Shown here: piece by piece, positions 49,787-61,485 of the stretch
Layout of the letters: each line of letters begins with the position of its first letter
Position numbering within the stretch: the stretch's first letter is position 1
Assembly: GCF_000416985.1 (NCBI RefSeq)
Contig: NZ_ATDL01000002.1
Location: 1 to 64,000, forward strand
Source of the DNA: Sphingobacterium paucimobilis HER1398
GTDB taxonomy: Bacteria; Bacteroidota; Bacteroidia; Sphingobacteriales; Sphingobacteriaceae
Length of the DNA: 64,000 nucleotides
Direction: 5' to 3'
Notes under the pieces: generated by a model
What the model was told of the DNA's origin: nothing
The model's input: the letters and a program-made list of their open reading frames with translations, nothing else
Databases searched by the model: none
Position numbers and translations under genes: made by a program

Positions 49787-49818
49787 AAGCCCCATACCGA
49801 ATGGTTGGGGCTTTTTTG
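49787..49818 (+). terminator. Terminator of the tetR-nitroreductase operon
   Basis: Stem AAGCCCCA (49787-49794)/TGGGGCTT (49806-49813) extended by ACC/GGT, then a T-run. Confidence 0.9.
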
Positions 49819-49829
49819 TACGCAAAAAA

Positions 49830-49860
49830 AAGTCTCTCTATTCCTTAAATAGAGAGACTT
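49830..49860 (-). terminator. Terminator of the icd gene
   Basis: A perfect 13-bp stem (49830-49842/49848-49860), 5-nt loop, with a TTTTTTT tail on the minus strand; 22 bp past the icd stop. Confidence 0.9.
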
Positions 49861-49882
49861 GATTATGTTGGATTACAGATTA

Positions 49883-52165
<2,283 letters not shown>

Positions 52166-52215
52166 TCAAAATTCGCCTAAAGATAACAAAATCAAAGGTA
52201 AATACGCATAAAAGC

Positions 52216-53292
52216 CTAAAATATGACTTTGTTTCCAACTGCCAGGCCGTTGTTTTTTGCCAACACGCCACACATATGGAACAATAAGCGCGCACCTACA
52301 TTACCATCCCATTCATCCTCACCTGGAGCCACTTCTACCAAGTCCATACCTATGATCTTCTTGTTGGATTCAGCAAGACGGCTTAATGCATACACAGCCT
52401 GTTCATAAGAGAGTCCACCCGGTACAGGTGTCCCTGTATTTGGACAGTACCATTGATAAAGGGCATCAATGTCAAAACTTACAGCTACATTGTCCGGCAA
52501 TAAAGCGATGGCTTCGTCGACCTGCTCTTGCCAGGTCTTGCCCTCGAATTGTCCTTTTTTCAAATCAGCATCGGTAAAGACTTTCACTTTATCCGAACCT
52601 TTGACAACCGCCACTTCTTGCTCACAGAAATCACGGATCCCAACCTGGACCAATTTAGATACCTCTGGCAGTTGTATAGCATTGTACATAATGGAAGCAT
52701 GTGAGTAGGTAAAACCTTCATATGCAATGCGCAAATCCATGTGTGCGTCAAAATGAAATATACCAAAACTGCCATAAATCGATGCTAAGGCTTGATAATA
52801 TCCATAAGGTGTAGAATGATCTCCACCCAATAAGATAACCTTCTTGCCTTTATTTTTCCATGAAGTAACAAGCTCCTTAAGCTCGGCATTGAGTACTTCG
52901 GAAGCTTCGTTTATTTTAGCTAAGTCTCCTTTTAAAGTGGGATTATCGTCCACAACCTCCCCATTCTCCAAGGCTTCGATAATCGGCTGAGCCATCTCCT
53001 TATACAGGGCGCTATTTGTTTTCCAATGTGCTGGCCCTTCGTCTAGATAGATCCCCAATTTCCACAACTCTGGAAATTCCTGATGCAATAGGTCCACCTG
53101 AAATGAAGCATCCAGTATGGCTTCTGGCCCTTCAGAAGCTCCTGCACCATAACTTACTGTTACTTCCCAAGGCACGGAAACAATAATAATTTCACTCTCC
53201 TCTGCCGAAAAAGGCAATCCATAAATACTTGCATCTGCTAATCCCGGTTGAGAGGGGTCAAAAGTTGCAATCTTATCTTCTTTTGTTGACAT
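52216..53292 (-). CDS. Arginase/agmatinase/formiminoglutamase-family hydrolase
   Basis: A 358-residue ureohydrolase. I prefer the ATG at 53292 (MSTKEDKIATF) over 53301. The two-manganese site is formed by LLGGDHSTPYG, FHFDAHMDLR and SFDIDAL, all intact, and EVAPGEDEWDGNVGARLLF closes the domain. The family hydrolyses guanidino compounds (arginine, agmatine, formiminoglutamate, guanidinobutyrate). The long N-terminal region and VPWEVTVSYGAGASEGP loop fit the Bacteroidota agmatinase-like branch; the exact substrate is not predictable. Single gene. Confidence 0.88.
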   Translation of the reverse strand: MSTKEDKIATFDPSQPGLADASIYGLPFSAEESEIIIVSVPWEVTVSYGAGASEGPEAILDASFQVDLLHQEFPELWKLGIYLDEGPAHWKTNSALYKEMAQPIIEALENGEVVDDNPTLKGDLAKINEASEVLNAELKELVTSWKNKGKKVILLGGDHSTPYGYYQALASIYGSFGIFHFDAHMDLRIAYEGFTYSHASIMYNAIQLPEVSKLVQVGIRDFCEQEVAVVKGSDKVKVFTDADLKKGQFEGKTWQEQVDEAIALLPDNVAVSFDIDALYQWYCPNTGTPVPGGLSYEQAVYALSRLAESNKKIIGMDLVEVAPGEDEWDGNVGARLLFHMCGVLAKNNGLAVGNKVIF

Positions 53293-53342
53293 AAATAGCA
53301 TTTTTTAATACGTGTCGCAAAGATACTATTTCTATAAAAATA

Positions 53343-53372
53343 AAACAGCAACCATTTACCTGGTTGCTGTTT
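53343..53372 (-). terminator. Terminator of the M48 peptidase gene
   Basis: A perfect 12-bp stem (53343-53354/53361-53372), 6-nt loop, with a T-rich tail on the minus strand (TTTTATTTTTATAG). Confidence 0.9.
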
Positions 53373-53391
53373 CTATAGCTTTTGCGAAAGT

Positions 53392-54195
53392 TTATTTTTT
53401 GTAATACTTCATCGCTTCAGGTATCAGACTCTGAAGCTGTGTAATTCTTCTGGCGTCACTGGGGTGTGTACTGGTCCACTCTGCTGGCTGGTTTCCCGAT
53501 TTTGCAGAAGCCATACGCTCCCAAAATTTCACCGCCTGATTCGGATCATATCCCGCCATGGCCATGATGATCAATCCAGCTTTGTCCGCGGCCAATTCAT
53601 CATCCCTTGAAAATTTAAGCATACCTATCGGTGCTCCAATACCATAAGTCAGATTAAGCGCGTCGAGCCATTTATTATCTGTGGTAGCAGAAGCTACCCC
53701 AATTATCTGACCAATTCCCTGTGCCGCAATTTTGTTGGACACCTGAGCTACCGAGTGCTCTTCGATAGCATGAGCAATCTCATGGCCCATTACAGTTGCC
53801 AAGCCAGCATCTGTTCCTGTAAATGGTAAAATTCCGGTAAATACGGCTACCTTACCGCCAGGCATACACCAAGCATTCACTTCATCATTCTGAATCAAAT
53901 TAAATTCCCAATTGAAGTTGTAGCGATCTGCTATACCTCTTTCTTTAAGAAAGCGCATCGTAGCGGCGGCGATATCATTACCTACACGCTTTACAGCGGT
54001 AGCATTAGCTGTACCCGTGACAACTTTTGTACTCGAATTCGACAAGAATTCTTTATATGCTAACGCTGCCTGATCGTTTATTGCACTGCTATCTACCAGT
54101 TTAAGGTACTTTCTTCCCGTAATAGCTGAAGTAGCGCAACCTGCAACTACTGCTCCTAAAAGCAAAACCGCTGCATAATTAAATAACCTTTTCAT
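53392..54195 (-). CDS. M48-family metalloprotease lipoprotein
   Basis: A 267-residue protein with lipoprotein signal (LLLGAVVAGCATS, lipobox VAGC). The zinc site is HEIAHAIEEHS (HExxH) with the third ligand in FSRDDELAADKAG. The length and layout match small periplasmic M48 (LoiP/YggG/YcaL-like) proteases that take part in envelope quality control. I choose the ATG at 54195; the frame is open to 54243. It lies 60 bp downstream of plsY on the same strand. Confidence 0.92.
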   Translation of the reverse strand: MKRLFNYAAVLLLGAVVAGCATSAITGRKYLKLVDSSAINDQAALAYKEFLSNSSTKVVTGTANATAVKRVGNDIAAATMRFLKERGIADRYNFNWEFNLIQNDEVNAWCMPGGKVAVFTGILPFTGTDAGLATVMGHEIAHAIEEHSVAQVSNKIAAQGIGQIIGVASATTDNKWLDALNLTYGIGAPIGMLKFSRDDELAADKAGLIIMAMAGYDPNQAVKFWERMASAKSGNQPAEWTSTHPSDARRITQLQSLIPEAMKYYKK

Positions 54196-54255
54196 CCTAT
54201 TTCTAATTATCTGACAATGACCTTGTGGATTAAAACAACTCAAACATGTATTAGT

Positions 54256-54906
54256 TTAATCACTTCGTCTTTTTTTAAACAAATAAATCTTTGACTCGTG
54301 CCCTTTCAAAAGCCTCTCTATATTTTTTTGATGCGTGATTAATATTAAGGCACAGATCGCAATGGCATATAACATAATAGACGGCACCGTAGTTTTAAAT
54401 ATCAACGCCAAGCTTATCGGAAACGTGAACCCCGCAGAAATTGAACTTAAGGACACATAATGTGTGATCAAAAGACACAATATAAAGACAGATACACAGC
54501 ATAATGCGGCTGGCCAATGGATAGCTAATACCATCCCGAATAACGTAGCCACCCCTTTGCCTCCTCTAAATCCTGCAAACAAGGGGAATAAGTGGCCCAG
54601 AACAGCAATTACCCCAAGAGCCAATTGAAAATTGACAAAATGCGGTGATCTATAATCTCCAACTACAGTGGTATCCAAAAGATAAGGCAGATTTGTAGCC
54701 GTCCAACCTTTAAAAATATCCACAAACATCACGATAGAACCAGCTTTTTTGCCTAATACACGGAATGTATTGGTAGCACCGGCGTTCCCACTTCCATATT
54801 CTCTGACATCTACCCCGTAAAAAGCCTGACCAAACCACACGGCAGTTGGTATAGAGCCAAATAGGTAGGCCAGAATTACAATACTTACTAAATAAATCGA
54901 AATCAT
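54256..54906 (-). CDS. plsY: Glycerol-3-phosphate acyltransferase PlsY
   Basis: A 216-residue inner-membrane enzyme transferring acyl groups from acyl-phosphate to glycerol-3-phosphate, the first step of phospholipid synthesis. Five to seven membrane helices. The three conserved loops are GSIPTAVWFGQ (motif 1), YGSGNAGATNTFRVLGKKAG (motif 2) and FRGGKGVATLFG (motif 3). The length is normal. nadC lies 9 bp upstream, so the two are co-transcribed. Confidence 0.95.
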   Translation of the reverse strand: MISIYLVSIVILAYLFGSIPTAVWFGQAFYGVDVREYGSGNAGATNTFRVLGKKAGSIVMFVDIFKGWTATNLPYLLDTTVVGDYRSPHFVNFQLALGVIAVLGHLFPLFAGFRGGKGVATLFGMVLAIHWPAALCCVSVFILCLLITHYVSLSSISAGFTFPISLALIFKTTVPSIMLYAIAICALILITHQKNIERLLKGHESKIYLFKKRRSD

Positions 54907-54915
54907 TAACTTCTA

Positions 54916-55773
54916 TTAAATAAGTCTTGCTTTTAAACTCAAATCTAGACTCTTAACGGAATGCGTTAAAGCGCCCACTGATATAAAATCTACTCCTGAC
55001 AATGCATAAGAACGAATAGTTTCTAAGGTAATTCCCCCGGAAGCTTCAGTCACCAGCCTGCCATTTACCAGTTTTACTGCTTCACCGACATCTTCTGGCT
55101 TGAAATTATCGAACATTACCCTATCTACCCCCTCACATCTAAGCAGCTCCTTCAACTCATCAAAATTACGAACCTCTACCTCAATCGGTATATCAATTCC
55201 CTTGTTCTGTTTATAAACTACGGCATTTTTTACAGCCGCAGATACACTACCTGCGTAATCGACATGATTATCTTTGATCAATATCATGTCGTAGAGTCCA
55301 AACCGATGATTTACCCCTCCACCTATCACTACCGCTCTCTTTTCTAAAAAGCGAAGTAATGGCGTCGTTTTTCGTGTATCCAATACACGTGTATTCGTTC
55401 CTTTTAGTTCTTGCACATACTCCATTGTCCTCGTAGCGATACCGGACATACGTTGCATGACATTAAGCAATAAGCGCTCAGCCTTGAGGATAGAGTGAAT
55501 TTTTCCTTTTGCGATCAACACGATATCACCATTTGATACCTGTTGACCATCTTTAATAAACACTTCAACCTGTAAGGTGGGGTCTACTTGATGTAATATT
55601 TCTACACCAACCTCTACACCTGCCAAAATGCCGTTTTCTTTTACCAGTAATCTTGCTTCTCCCCATTTGTCCTCCGGCAATGCCGCCAAAGAAGTATGGT
55701 CTCCCTCTCTAACATCTTCCTCCAAAGCCTGTTGAACAAAATTGCTCAACTCTTTCTTATACTCTTGATCCAT
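54916..55773 (-). CDS. nadC: Nicotinate-nucleotide pyrophosphorylase
   Basis: A 285-residue enzyme of de novo NAD synthesis that makes nicotinate mononucleotide from quinolinate and PRPP. Motifs: LNVMQRMSGIATRTMEYVQ, VLDTRKTTPLLRFLEKRAVVIGGGVNHRFGLYDMILIKDNHV, EVEVRNFDELKELL, VMFDNFKPEDV, EASGGITLETIRSYALSGVDFISVGALTHS. Start MDQEYKKELS. It is followed by plsY after nine bases and preceded by the DUF4783 gene. Confidence 0.96.
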   Translation of the reverse strand: MDQEYKKELSNFVQQALEEDVREGDHTSLAALPEDKWGEARLLVKENGILAGVEVGVEILHQVDPTLQVEVFIKDGQQVSNGDIVLIAKGKIHSILKAERLLLNVMQRMSGIATRTMEYVQELKGTNTRVLDTRKTTPLLRFLEKRAVVIGGGVNHRFGLYDMILIKDNHVDYAGSVSAAVKNAVVYKQNKGIDIPIEVEVRNFDELKELLRCEGVDRVMFDNFKPEDVGEAVKLVNGRLVTEASGGITLETIRSYALSGVDFISVGALTHSVKSLDLSLKARLI

Positions 55774-55852
55774 TTTTTAGCGTCAAATATTAAGCTAAGA
55801 TGAATAAAATAAATTTATTCTGAAAAATTATTGTTTATTAAATCCGATACCA

Positions 55853-56236
55853 TCAATCCACGCGAAGCTCTGATATTAACGCAGCTCCCTTCAACTCAAT
55901 CACTTTGACCAAAACACGAAAATTTCGTTTTGTAGTCTTAATACTATAAATAAAATAACGATTCGTCTTATGATTTTCAGAAGCAGTGACACGCTTCACC
56001 TCAACAACCTTATTTTGCTTTAGAAAATCAGTTAACAATAATTCCCCCTGAAACTTTGTTACAATCTGCTCCTCGCTATTAATAGACAAATTAATAGACG
56101 ATGAAAAATATTTGGTTAAAGCTTTAGCATCATTACTTTTTAGAGCTTGTACAACAATCTTGTTCATATCATTTTCTTGGAATGAGTACAAAAGAAAAAG
56201 TAAAGGAGAGATAATAAAAACAAATCTTACACCCAT
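55853..56236 (-). CDS. DUF4783-family exported protein
   Basis: A 127-residue protein with a hydrophobic N-terminal export segment (FVFIISPLLFLLYSF). The DUF4783 domain (about 23-127) shows VVQALKSNDAKALTKYFSSSINLSINSEEQIVTKFQ and RYFIYSIKTTKRNFRVLVKVI, an NTF2-like pattern. Found throughout Bacteroidota; function unknown. First gene of the nadC-plsY direction, 79 bp upstream of nadC; divergent from gpmI. Confidence 0.88.
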   Translation of the reverse strand: MGVRFVFIISPLLFLLYSFQENDMNKIVVQALKSNDAKALTKYFSSSINLSINSEEQIVTKFQGELLLTDFLKQNKVVEVKRVTASENHKTNRYFIYSIKTTKRNFRVLVKVIELKGAALISELRVD

Positions 56237-56372
56237 TATATAACATTTAATGTATTAGCTAGAAACGGTTTAAAAGGACTAGGGATTGAGCCAAAACTAT
56301 GCCATAAAATCAAGTGCTGCTACTGGCCAGCTCCATGAATAAGTTTGTCTTTTAAAATTATTATATTTGTGT

Positions 56373-57911
56373 GTGAACAATTCAAATCAAAAGAAAGTAG
56401 CCTTACTCATCCTGGATGGATTAGGGTATGGCAAAGAAGATAATTCAAACGCAGTCCGTGCCGCACAGATACCTTTTCTAGACAAATTGTTGTCGACCTA
56501 CCCGAACTCTAAACTCGAAGCCTCAGGTGAATCCGTAGGTCTCCCTGATGGCCAAATGGGTAATTCTGAAGTAGGTCATATGAACCTCGGCGCAGGGCGC
56601 GTAGTGTATCAAGAACTAGGTCGTATCAATAAGGCTGCACGTGAAGGGGATTTTAACAGTGATCCTACTATACAGAAAGCATTTGAATATGCTCGTGCGA
56701 ATAATAAAAGGGTGCACTTTATTGGTCTCCTATCCGACGGTGGTGTGCATGCGCATATCGACCATCTCAAAGCATTGTGTGATACGGCGCAGACATTCGG
56801 TCTATCGAACGACAATGTATTCATACATGCCTTTATGGATGGTCGTGATACCGATCCTAATGGAGGTGTTGGCTATCTACAGGATTTGCAAGCGCATCTC
56901 GTGCATTCTTGCGGAACAATTGCTTCTGCCATCGGACGATACTATGCGATGGACAGGGACAATCGTTGGGAACGCGTACAACAGGCGTACAACCTACTCA
57001 CACAAGGTATAGGTACACACACTACAGATATCATTTCTGCGGTACAGAACTCGTACGCAGAGGGCATCACTGACGAGTTTATCAAACCTATCGTCATGGT
57101 GGATGGCAATGACTTGCCTGTAGCCACTATTACTGATGGTGATGTTGTTATCTGTTTCAACTTTAGAACGGACCGTGGACGTGAGATATCAATAGCGCTC
57201 ACACAAGAAGCTTTCCCTGCTTATAATATGGTTCCTTTGAATCTCTATTATGTGACCATGACGGCCTACGATGAGACTTTCAAAAATGTACACGTCGTAT
57301 TTGAAAAAGATAATCTTTCGCAAACGCTTGGCGAAGCACTCGCAGCGCAAGGAAAAACTCAGGTTCGCATAGCGGAAACCGAAAAGTACCCACACGTTAC
57401 ATTCTTCTTTTCAGGAGGACGGGAGAAGGAATTCGAGGGCGAGCGTCGTCTATTGATACCTTCGCCAAAAGTGGCGACATACGATCTACAGCCGGAGATG
57501 AGTGCCGTTGGAATCACGCAAGCTATCTCTGACGATATCAGAAATAACCAGCCTGATTTTATCTGTCTCAACTTTGCCAATCCGGATATGGTAGGACATA
57601 CGGGAGTATTTGATGCTGTAGTTAAAGCTGTAGAGACTGTAGACCGCTGTACGCAACAGGTGGTAGAGACCGGCCTCGCTTATGGCTATTCTTTCATTAT
57701 CTTAGCCGATCACGGTAACTCCGAGTTTATGGTCAATGATGATGGTTCGCCCAACACTGCTCACACCACCAATCTCGTGCCTTGTATATTGATTGACAAA
57801 GACTATCAACATATCAAAGACGGTAAACTTGGCGATATCGCACCTACAGTGCTCAAGTTATTGGGTCTAAACATTCCTGTAGAAATGAGTGGAGATGTCT
57901 TGGTATACTAA
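56373..57911 (+). CDS. gpmI: 2,3-bisphosphoglycerate-independent phosphoglycerate mutase
   Basis: A 512-residue manganese enzyme interconverting 3- and 2-phosphoglycerate in glycolysis. Start GTG at 56373 is my choice; a TTG at 56367 is also in frame and overlaps a TATATTTG -7-like box. Motifs: VALLILDGLGYG (metal ligand Asp), DGQMGNSEVGHMNLGAGR with the phosphorylated Ser, IHAFMDGRDTDPNGG, RTDRGREISIALT, NFANPDMVGHTG and LADHGNSEFM for metal binding. Length normal. Followed after 13 bp by a small lipoprotein gene. Confidence 0.95.
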   Translation: MNNSNQKKVALLILDGLGYGKEDNSNAVRAAQIPFLDKLLSTYPNSKLEASGESVGLPDGQMGNSEVGHMNLGAGRVVYQELGRINKAAREGDFNSDPTIQKAFEYARANNKRVHFIGLLSDGGVHAHIDHLKALCDTAQTFGLSNDNVFIHAFMDGRDTDPNGGVGYLQDLQAHLVHSCGTIASAIGRYYAMDRDNRWERVQQAYNLLTQGIGTHTTDIISAVQNSYAEGITDEFIKPIVMVDGNDLPVATITDGDVVICFNFRTDRGREISIALTQEAFPAYNMVPLNLYYVTMTAYDETFKNVHVVFEKDNLSQTLGEALAAQGKTQVRIAETEKYPHVTFFFSGGREKEFEGERRLLIPSPKVATYDLQPEMSAVGITQAISDDIRNNQPDFICLNFANPDMVGHTGVFDAVVKAVETVDRCTQQVVETGLAYGYSFIILADHGNSEFMVNDDGSPNTAHTTNLVPCILIDKDYQHIKDGKLGDIAPTVLKLLGLNIPVEMSGDVLVY

Positions 57912-57924
57912 TAGACAAAAAGGA

Positions 57925-58470
57925 ATGAAAGGAAAAATGGCTACACAGGCACTTATAGGCTTTGTCGTGACTATCTTCTACTCCTGTGGTTCGCCTTCGT
58001 CTCCACGGAAAAACGAATTGACTGTTAGCGAGTTTGACTTACCAGCTTTTTTTCAACAAGAAATCAAAAGTCTGGATATTTCCAAACCAACCATTAGAAA
58101 GACGGTATCAAAAGACAGTATATCTGAAAGCAAAGAGTTGCAGATCGGAGATTGGGAAAGAGAATTGGCGAGTTTTTTAACTGTAGACCTCAATAAACCG
58201 GCTTACCGCGGCACTTATCAAAAAGATAGTATAGCGAATACAGTGACATACACCTTTACCGATTCAACAGTGGATCTATCTGTGTTAAAAATTGTATACA
58301 CCGATCAAATCCCAGTATCATTTACGATCAAAAAGTCAACGAATAATCTTTTATACAATACCTCCGAGAGCTTAGAATATATAAAAGGCAAACGTTATAT
58401 TATAGACAAGGTACAATCTGTCAAAATGTTGGGAAATCGACATTATCGTATTGAAGGAATCATAGAATAG
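57925..58470 (+). CDS. Small lipoprotein of unknown function
   Basis: A 181-residue protein. I choose the ATG at 57925 (MKGKMATQALIGFVV), 13 bp after the gpmI stop, since it gives a lipobox FYSC (Cys about 22). The rest is soluble, with ELASFLTVDLNKPAYRGTYQKDS and VKMLGNRHYRIEGIIE; alternating polar and hydrophobic strands suggest a small beta-rich domain. No family recognised. Probably co-transcribed with gpmI. Terminator downstream. Confidence 0.75.
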   Translation: MKGKMATQALIGFVVTIFYSCGSPSSPRKNELTVSEFDLPAFFQQEIKSLDISKPTIRKTVSKDSISESKELQIGDWERELASFLTVDLNKPAYRGTYQKDSIANTVTYTFTDSTVDLSVLKIVYTDQIPVSFTIKKSTNNLLYNTSESLEYIKGKRYIIDKVQSVKMLGNRHYRIEGIIE

Positions 58471-58483
58471 ATATCTCATAGCT

Positions 58484-58519
58484 AAAAAGCCTGTCTAAAA
58501 TATAGACAGGCTTTTTTTT
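58484..58519 (+). terminator. Terminator of the gpmI operon
   Basis: A perfect 14-bp stem (58484-58497/58503-58516), 5-nt loop, then a T-run. It probably also ends the convergent terC transcript. Confidence 0.92.
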
Positions 58520-58523
58520 GTAT

Positions 58524-59288
58524 TTAGTGCTGATCTTTCTTCTTCAGCGCCTTTTTCTGAGACTTGATATTGAGATACTCTACGAGCACAGAAAACGCCA
58601 TCGCAAAGTAAATATATCCTTTTGGAATATGCTGATCAAAAGCTTCAGCTGTAAGTGAAACCCCAATCAATAATAAAAATGCTAAAGCCAGCATCTTCAC
58701 CGATGGATAGTCATTTACAAATTTGCTGATTGATTCTGCCGACAATAGCATGATACCTACAGCTACTATAACCGAAGCGATCATAACACCGATCTGATCA
58801 ACCATACCTACTGCAGTAATAACCGAGTCCAATGAGAATACCAGGTCCAGAATGAGTATCTGTATAATTATCGAAGAAAAAGAGACGATCTTTTTGGTTG
58901 TCGACGTAACCTCAACCTCGCCTTCCACTTTATGGTGTATCTCGGTAGTACTTTTATAAATCAAAAACAAACCTCCAATAAAAAGAATCAAATCACGTCC
59001 CGAAAGCACAAAATATCGTGCATACTTCTCGTTATGCCAGTCAAACCATTCGGAGAGATTAATGAGCGGTGCGGTAAGCCCCATGACCCATTTGATAGAG
59101 AACAAAAGCAGTACACGCATCACCAACGCAAGCAAAAGACCGATTTGTCTTGCTTTCTTTTGCTGTTCAACAGGCAGTTTAGCACTCTGAATAGAAATAA
59201 AGACAATATTGTCTATCCCAAGTACAATCTCTAAGACAGTCAATGTTAAAAAAGAAATCCAGATTTGAGGATCAGTAATCCATTCCAT
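58524..59288 (-). CDS. TerC-family membrane protein
   Basis: A 254-residue integral membrane protein with seven hydrophobic helices. TerC signatures are VLEIVLGIDNIVFISI in the first helix and LDLVFSLDSVITAVG in a central one, both with the metal-contacting Asp. TerC proteins take part in tellurite resistance and in metal (manganese/calcium) homeostasis at the translocon. Single gene. Confidence 0.94.
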   Translation of the reverse strand: MEWITDPQIWISFLTLTVLEIVLGIDNIVFISIQSAKLPVEQQKKARQIGLLLALVMRVLLLFSIKWVMGLTAPLINLSEWFDWHNEKYARYFVLSGRDLILFIGGLFLIYKSTTEIHHKVEGEVEVTSTTKKIVSFSSIIIQILILDLVFSLDSVITAVGMVDQIGVMIASVIVAVGIMLLSAESISKFVNDYPSVKMLALAFLLLIGVSLTAEAFDQHIPKGYIYFAMAFSVLVEYLNIKSQKKALKKKDQH

Positions 59289-59336
59289 ATATTTTATATT
59301 TTTTTACTGTAAAAATATAAAACAGAACTTATAATC

Positions 59337-59864
59337 CTAATACTTTACTAAAGAAATAATATTATCACTAAACCGCATTAACCTTCCGGAGCCGTTAAGA
59401 AAATCTAAATTAATTATAAATGAAAATCCAACGACCACAGCGCCTAACTTCTCCATCAACTTTGCACTTGCTACCACAGTTCCTCCAGTAGCCAATAGGT
59501 CATCATGAATCAACACCTTTGCACCCATCGGTACAGCATCTTCGTGCACCTCAATCGTTGCCTGTCCATACTCCAATTTATAGGATTCCGAAATAGTTTT
59601 ATAAGGTAACCGACCTTGCTTTCTAATCGGGACAAAGGGTAGGCCCAACCTGGTTGCCAACATCAGTCCGAACAAGAAACCTCTGCTTTCGACTCCAGCT
59701 ATCACGTCAATATCTATACCCTCCAACCGGTCCACAAACTCATCCACGATTGCCATACAAAGTAGAGGATCCTTCAGTATAGGAGTAATATCTTTGAATA
59801 CAATTCCAGGAGCGGGAAAATCAGGAATGTCCCGCACGACATCTCTCAGTTTTTGTTCTAACAT
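59337..59864 (-). CDS. apt: Adenine phosphoribosyltransferase
   Basis: A 175-residue purine-salvage enzyme converting adenine and PRPP to AMP. Motifs: IPDFPAPGIVFKDITPILKDP at the N-terminus, GVESRGFLFGLMLATRLGLPFVPIRK and the PRPP loop VLIHDDLLATGGTVVASAKL. Length normal. The gene begins five bases after the stop of the HhH membrane-protein gene, so they share a transcript. Confidence 0.96.
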   Translation of the reverse strand: MLEQKLRDVVRDIPDFPAPGIVFKDITPILKDPLLCMAIVDEFVDRLEGIDIDVIAGVESRGFLFGLMLATRLGLPFVPIRKQGRLPYKTISESYKLEYGQATIEVHEDAVPMGAKVLIHDDLLATGGTVVASAKLMEKLGAVVVGFSFIINLDFLNGSGRLMRFSDNIISLVKY

Positions 59865-59869
59865 TTCAT

Positions 59870-60796
59870 CTAAAATTCTAAGTAAGGCTCAATTTTACGG
59901 AAAAAATCTTGATCCAGTAACTGTATATCCGCTAAACTTGAAAAATCTTTGAAAGCGCCATGCTGAATTCTATAATTGACAATCCACTGTGCCTGTTTCT
60001 TAGAGACGTAAGGATGTTTTGCCAATTGCTCTATAGTACATTTATTAATATCAATCGTATGGACCGTTGAATTGGGCGAAAGGTATAATTGGTCCTTAAT
60101 CGCCGTAAAAGTTTCAGGAGGGAGACCATACACTTCAGCTACCTGAGCAATACTGCTGAAACCGCCTAATGCTTTTCTATAATTAAGGATTCGCTTGGCA
60201 AAGACTGGACCAATCCCTCGCAATGCAACCCAATCGATACTATCAGCCTGCATGATATCAATCATAATCTTTTTACGAGTCACTGGCTGATCGGTTTCCT
60301 TAACTATTTCCGCTTTCTTACCATATGACTTTGACGATAATTTTTCCTTATTGGCTTGTAGTAGATCTCTATTAATCTTGACAAATGGAGCAAGCTTCTC
60401 GTACTCGCTCTTGGAGATCGAATACATTTTGGCTAAGTCCTCTTTCTCAAAAAACTTCCCTCCTTTTGCCTCGTAATTCTTGATCACCCGCGCCTGCTTC
60501 TCAGACAAGCCGAGTTCTTGCCATTCCTCAAGCGATAGACCATTGGGGTCAAAATCGGCAGTAGGGCTTATTTTCTTAGAATGGCTGCTTTTCGTATAGT
60601 CTTTATTACGATATAATTGCTTTTCTCTTTTATCACTTTGCTCTAGATCTACTAGATCATACGTGAGTGAATCTTCAGTCCGAATCAATTTGTAGAGGTA
60701 AGGTATCGAGAGTGCGCACAAGATTAATAGGACGAGTGCTATAAAACCCCGTTTCTCAGCTAAAGAAAGATCAAAATACTTAAAAAAATTCCTCAT
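59870..60796 (-). CDS. Membrane-anchored helix-hairpin-helix (ComEA-like) protein
   Basis: A 308-residue protein. One N-terminal membrane helix (about 17-37, GFIALVLLILCALSIPYLY) follows a short basic start (ATG 60796; the frame is open to 60826). Three helix-hairpin-helix modules lie in the exported part: LGLSEKQARVIKNYEAKGG, LRGIGPVFAKRILNYRKALGG and HPYVSKKQAQWIVNYRIQHG, each with the GxG/K-turn typical of DNA-binding HhH. Resembles ComEA-type DNA-uptake proteins; a role in DNA binding in the periplasm is inferred. Operon with apt. Confidence 0.88.
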   Translation of the reverse strand: MRNFFKYFDLSLAEKRGFIALVLLILCALSIPYLYKLIRTEDSLTYDLVDLEQSDKREKQLYRNKDYTKSSHSKKISPTADFDPNGLSLEEWQELGLSEKQARVIKNYEAKGGKFFEKEDLAKMYSISKSEYEKLAPFVKINRDLLQANKEKLSSKSYGKKAEIVKETDQPVTRKKIMIDIMQADSIDWVALRGIGPVFAKRILNYRKALGGFSSIAQVAEVYGLPPETFTAIKDQLYLSPNSTVHTIDINKCTIEQLAKHPYVSKKQAQWIVNYRIQHGAFKDFSSLADIQLLDQDFFRKIEPYLEF

Positions 60797-60876
60797 AAAT
60801 AGCCTCTCTTTTTTTATTGAGACCAATTGGTTAATAATCTTTACTTAAATTTGGTAAATTAATACTGGAATCTAAA

Positions 60877-61485
60877 ATGTATTTTGTCAATGCTCCTTTT
60901 TTTCTGCGCTGGATGTATCCTTCCGTAACCTGGAACCGGTCCCGTCTAGATAAAAAGATATACTTAACCTTCGATGATGGTCCCATTCCTGAGATTACGC
61001 CCTGGATTTTGGACGTATTGAAAGAATATCAGATCAAGGCTACTTTTTTCTGTGTGGGCGCCAATATTGTGAAGCACCCTGATATCTTTCAGCGACTTCT
61101 TCAAGAAGGACATCGCATCGGCAACCATACCTACAACCACCTTAAAGGCTGGGATACCCCTGATGACAGCTATATAGAGAATGTTCGCTTATGTCAGACC
61201 CATACACAGAGCAATCTTTTCAGACCTCCCTATGCCCGAGCAAAAAAATCGCAGATCAATAGATTAAAAAAAGAGTTTGAACTCATCTATTGGGATGTCC
61301 TATCGGGCGATTTCGACCTGAGCCTTAGTCCTGAAAAATGCTATAACAATGTTTTAAAACATACAAAAAATGGCTCTATCATTGTCTTCCATGACAACTT
61401 AAAAGCCATTCCTCGTGTAAAGTATGCATTACCAAAAGTAATAGAACATTTTCTTAAAAAAGGATTTACCTTTGAGACACTTTAG
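60877..61485 (+). CDS. Polysaccharide deacetylase family protein (NodB domain)
   Basis: A 202-residue carbohydrate esterase family 4 protein. Motif 1 is YLTFDDGPIPE (about 29-39, catalytic base Asp and metal Asp), motif 2 HRIGNHTYNH (metal His pair), motif 3 RPPYARAKKS and motif 4 WDVLSGDFDL. All are present. It removes N-acetyl groups from peptidoglycan or another GlcNAc polymer. No clear signal peptide but a hydrophobic N-terminus. Its stop overlaps the stop of the convergent DUF4249 gene by four bases. Confidence 0.93.
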   Translation: MYFVNAPFFLRWMYPSVTWNRSRLDKKIYLTFDDGPIPEITPWILDVLKEYQIKATFFCVGANIVKHPDIFQRLLQEGHRIGNHTYNHLKGWDTPDDSYIENVRLCQTHTQSNLFRPPYARAKKSQINRLKKEFELIYWDVLSGDFDLSLSPEKCYNNVLKHTKNGSIIVFHDNLKAIPRVKYALPKVIEHFLKKGFTFETL

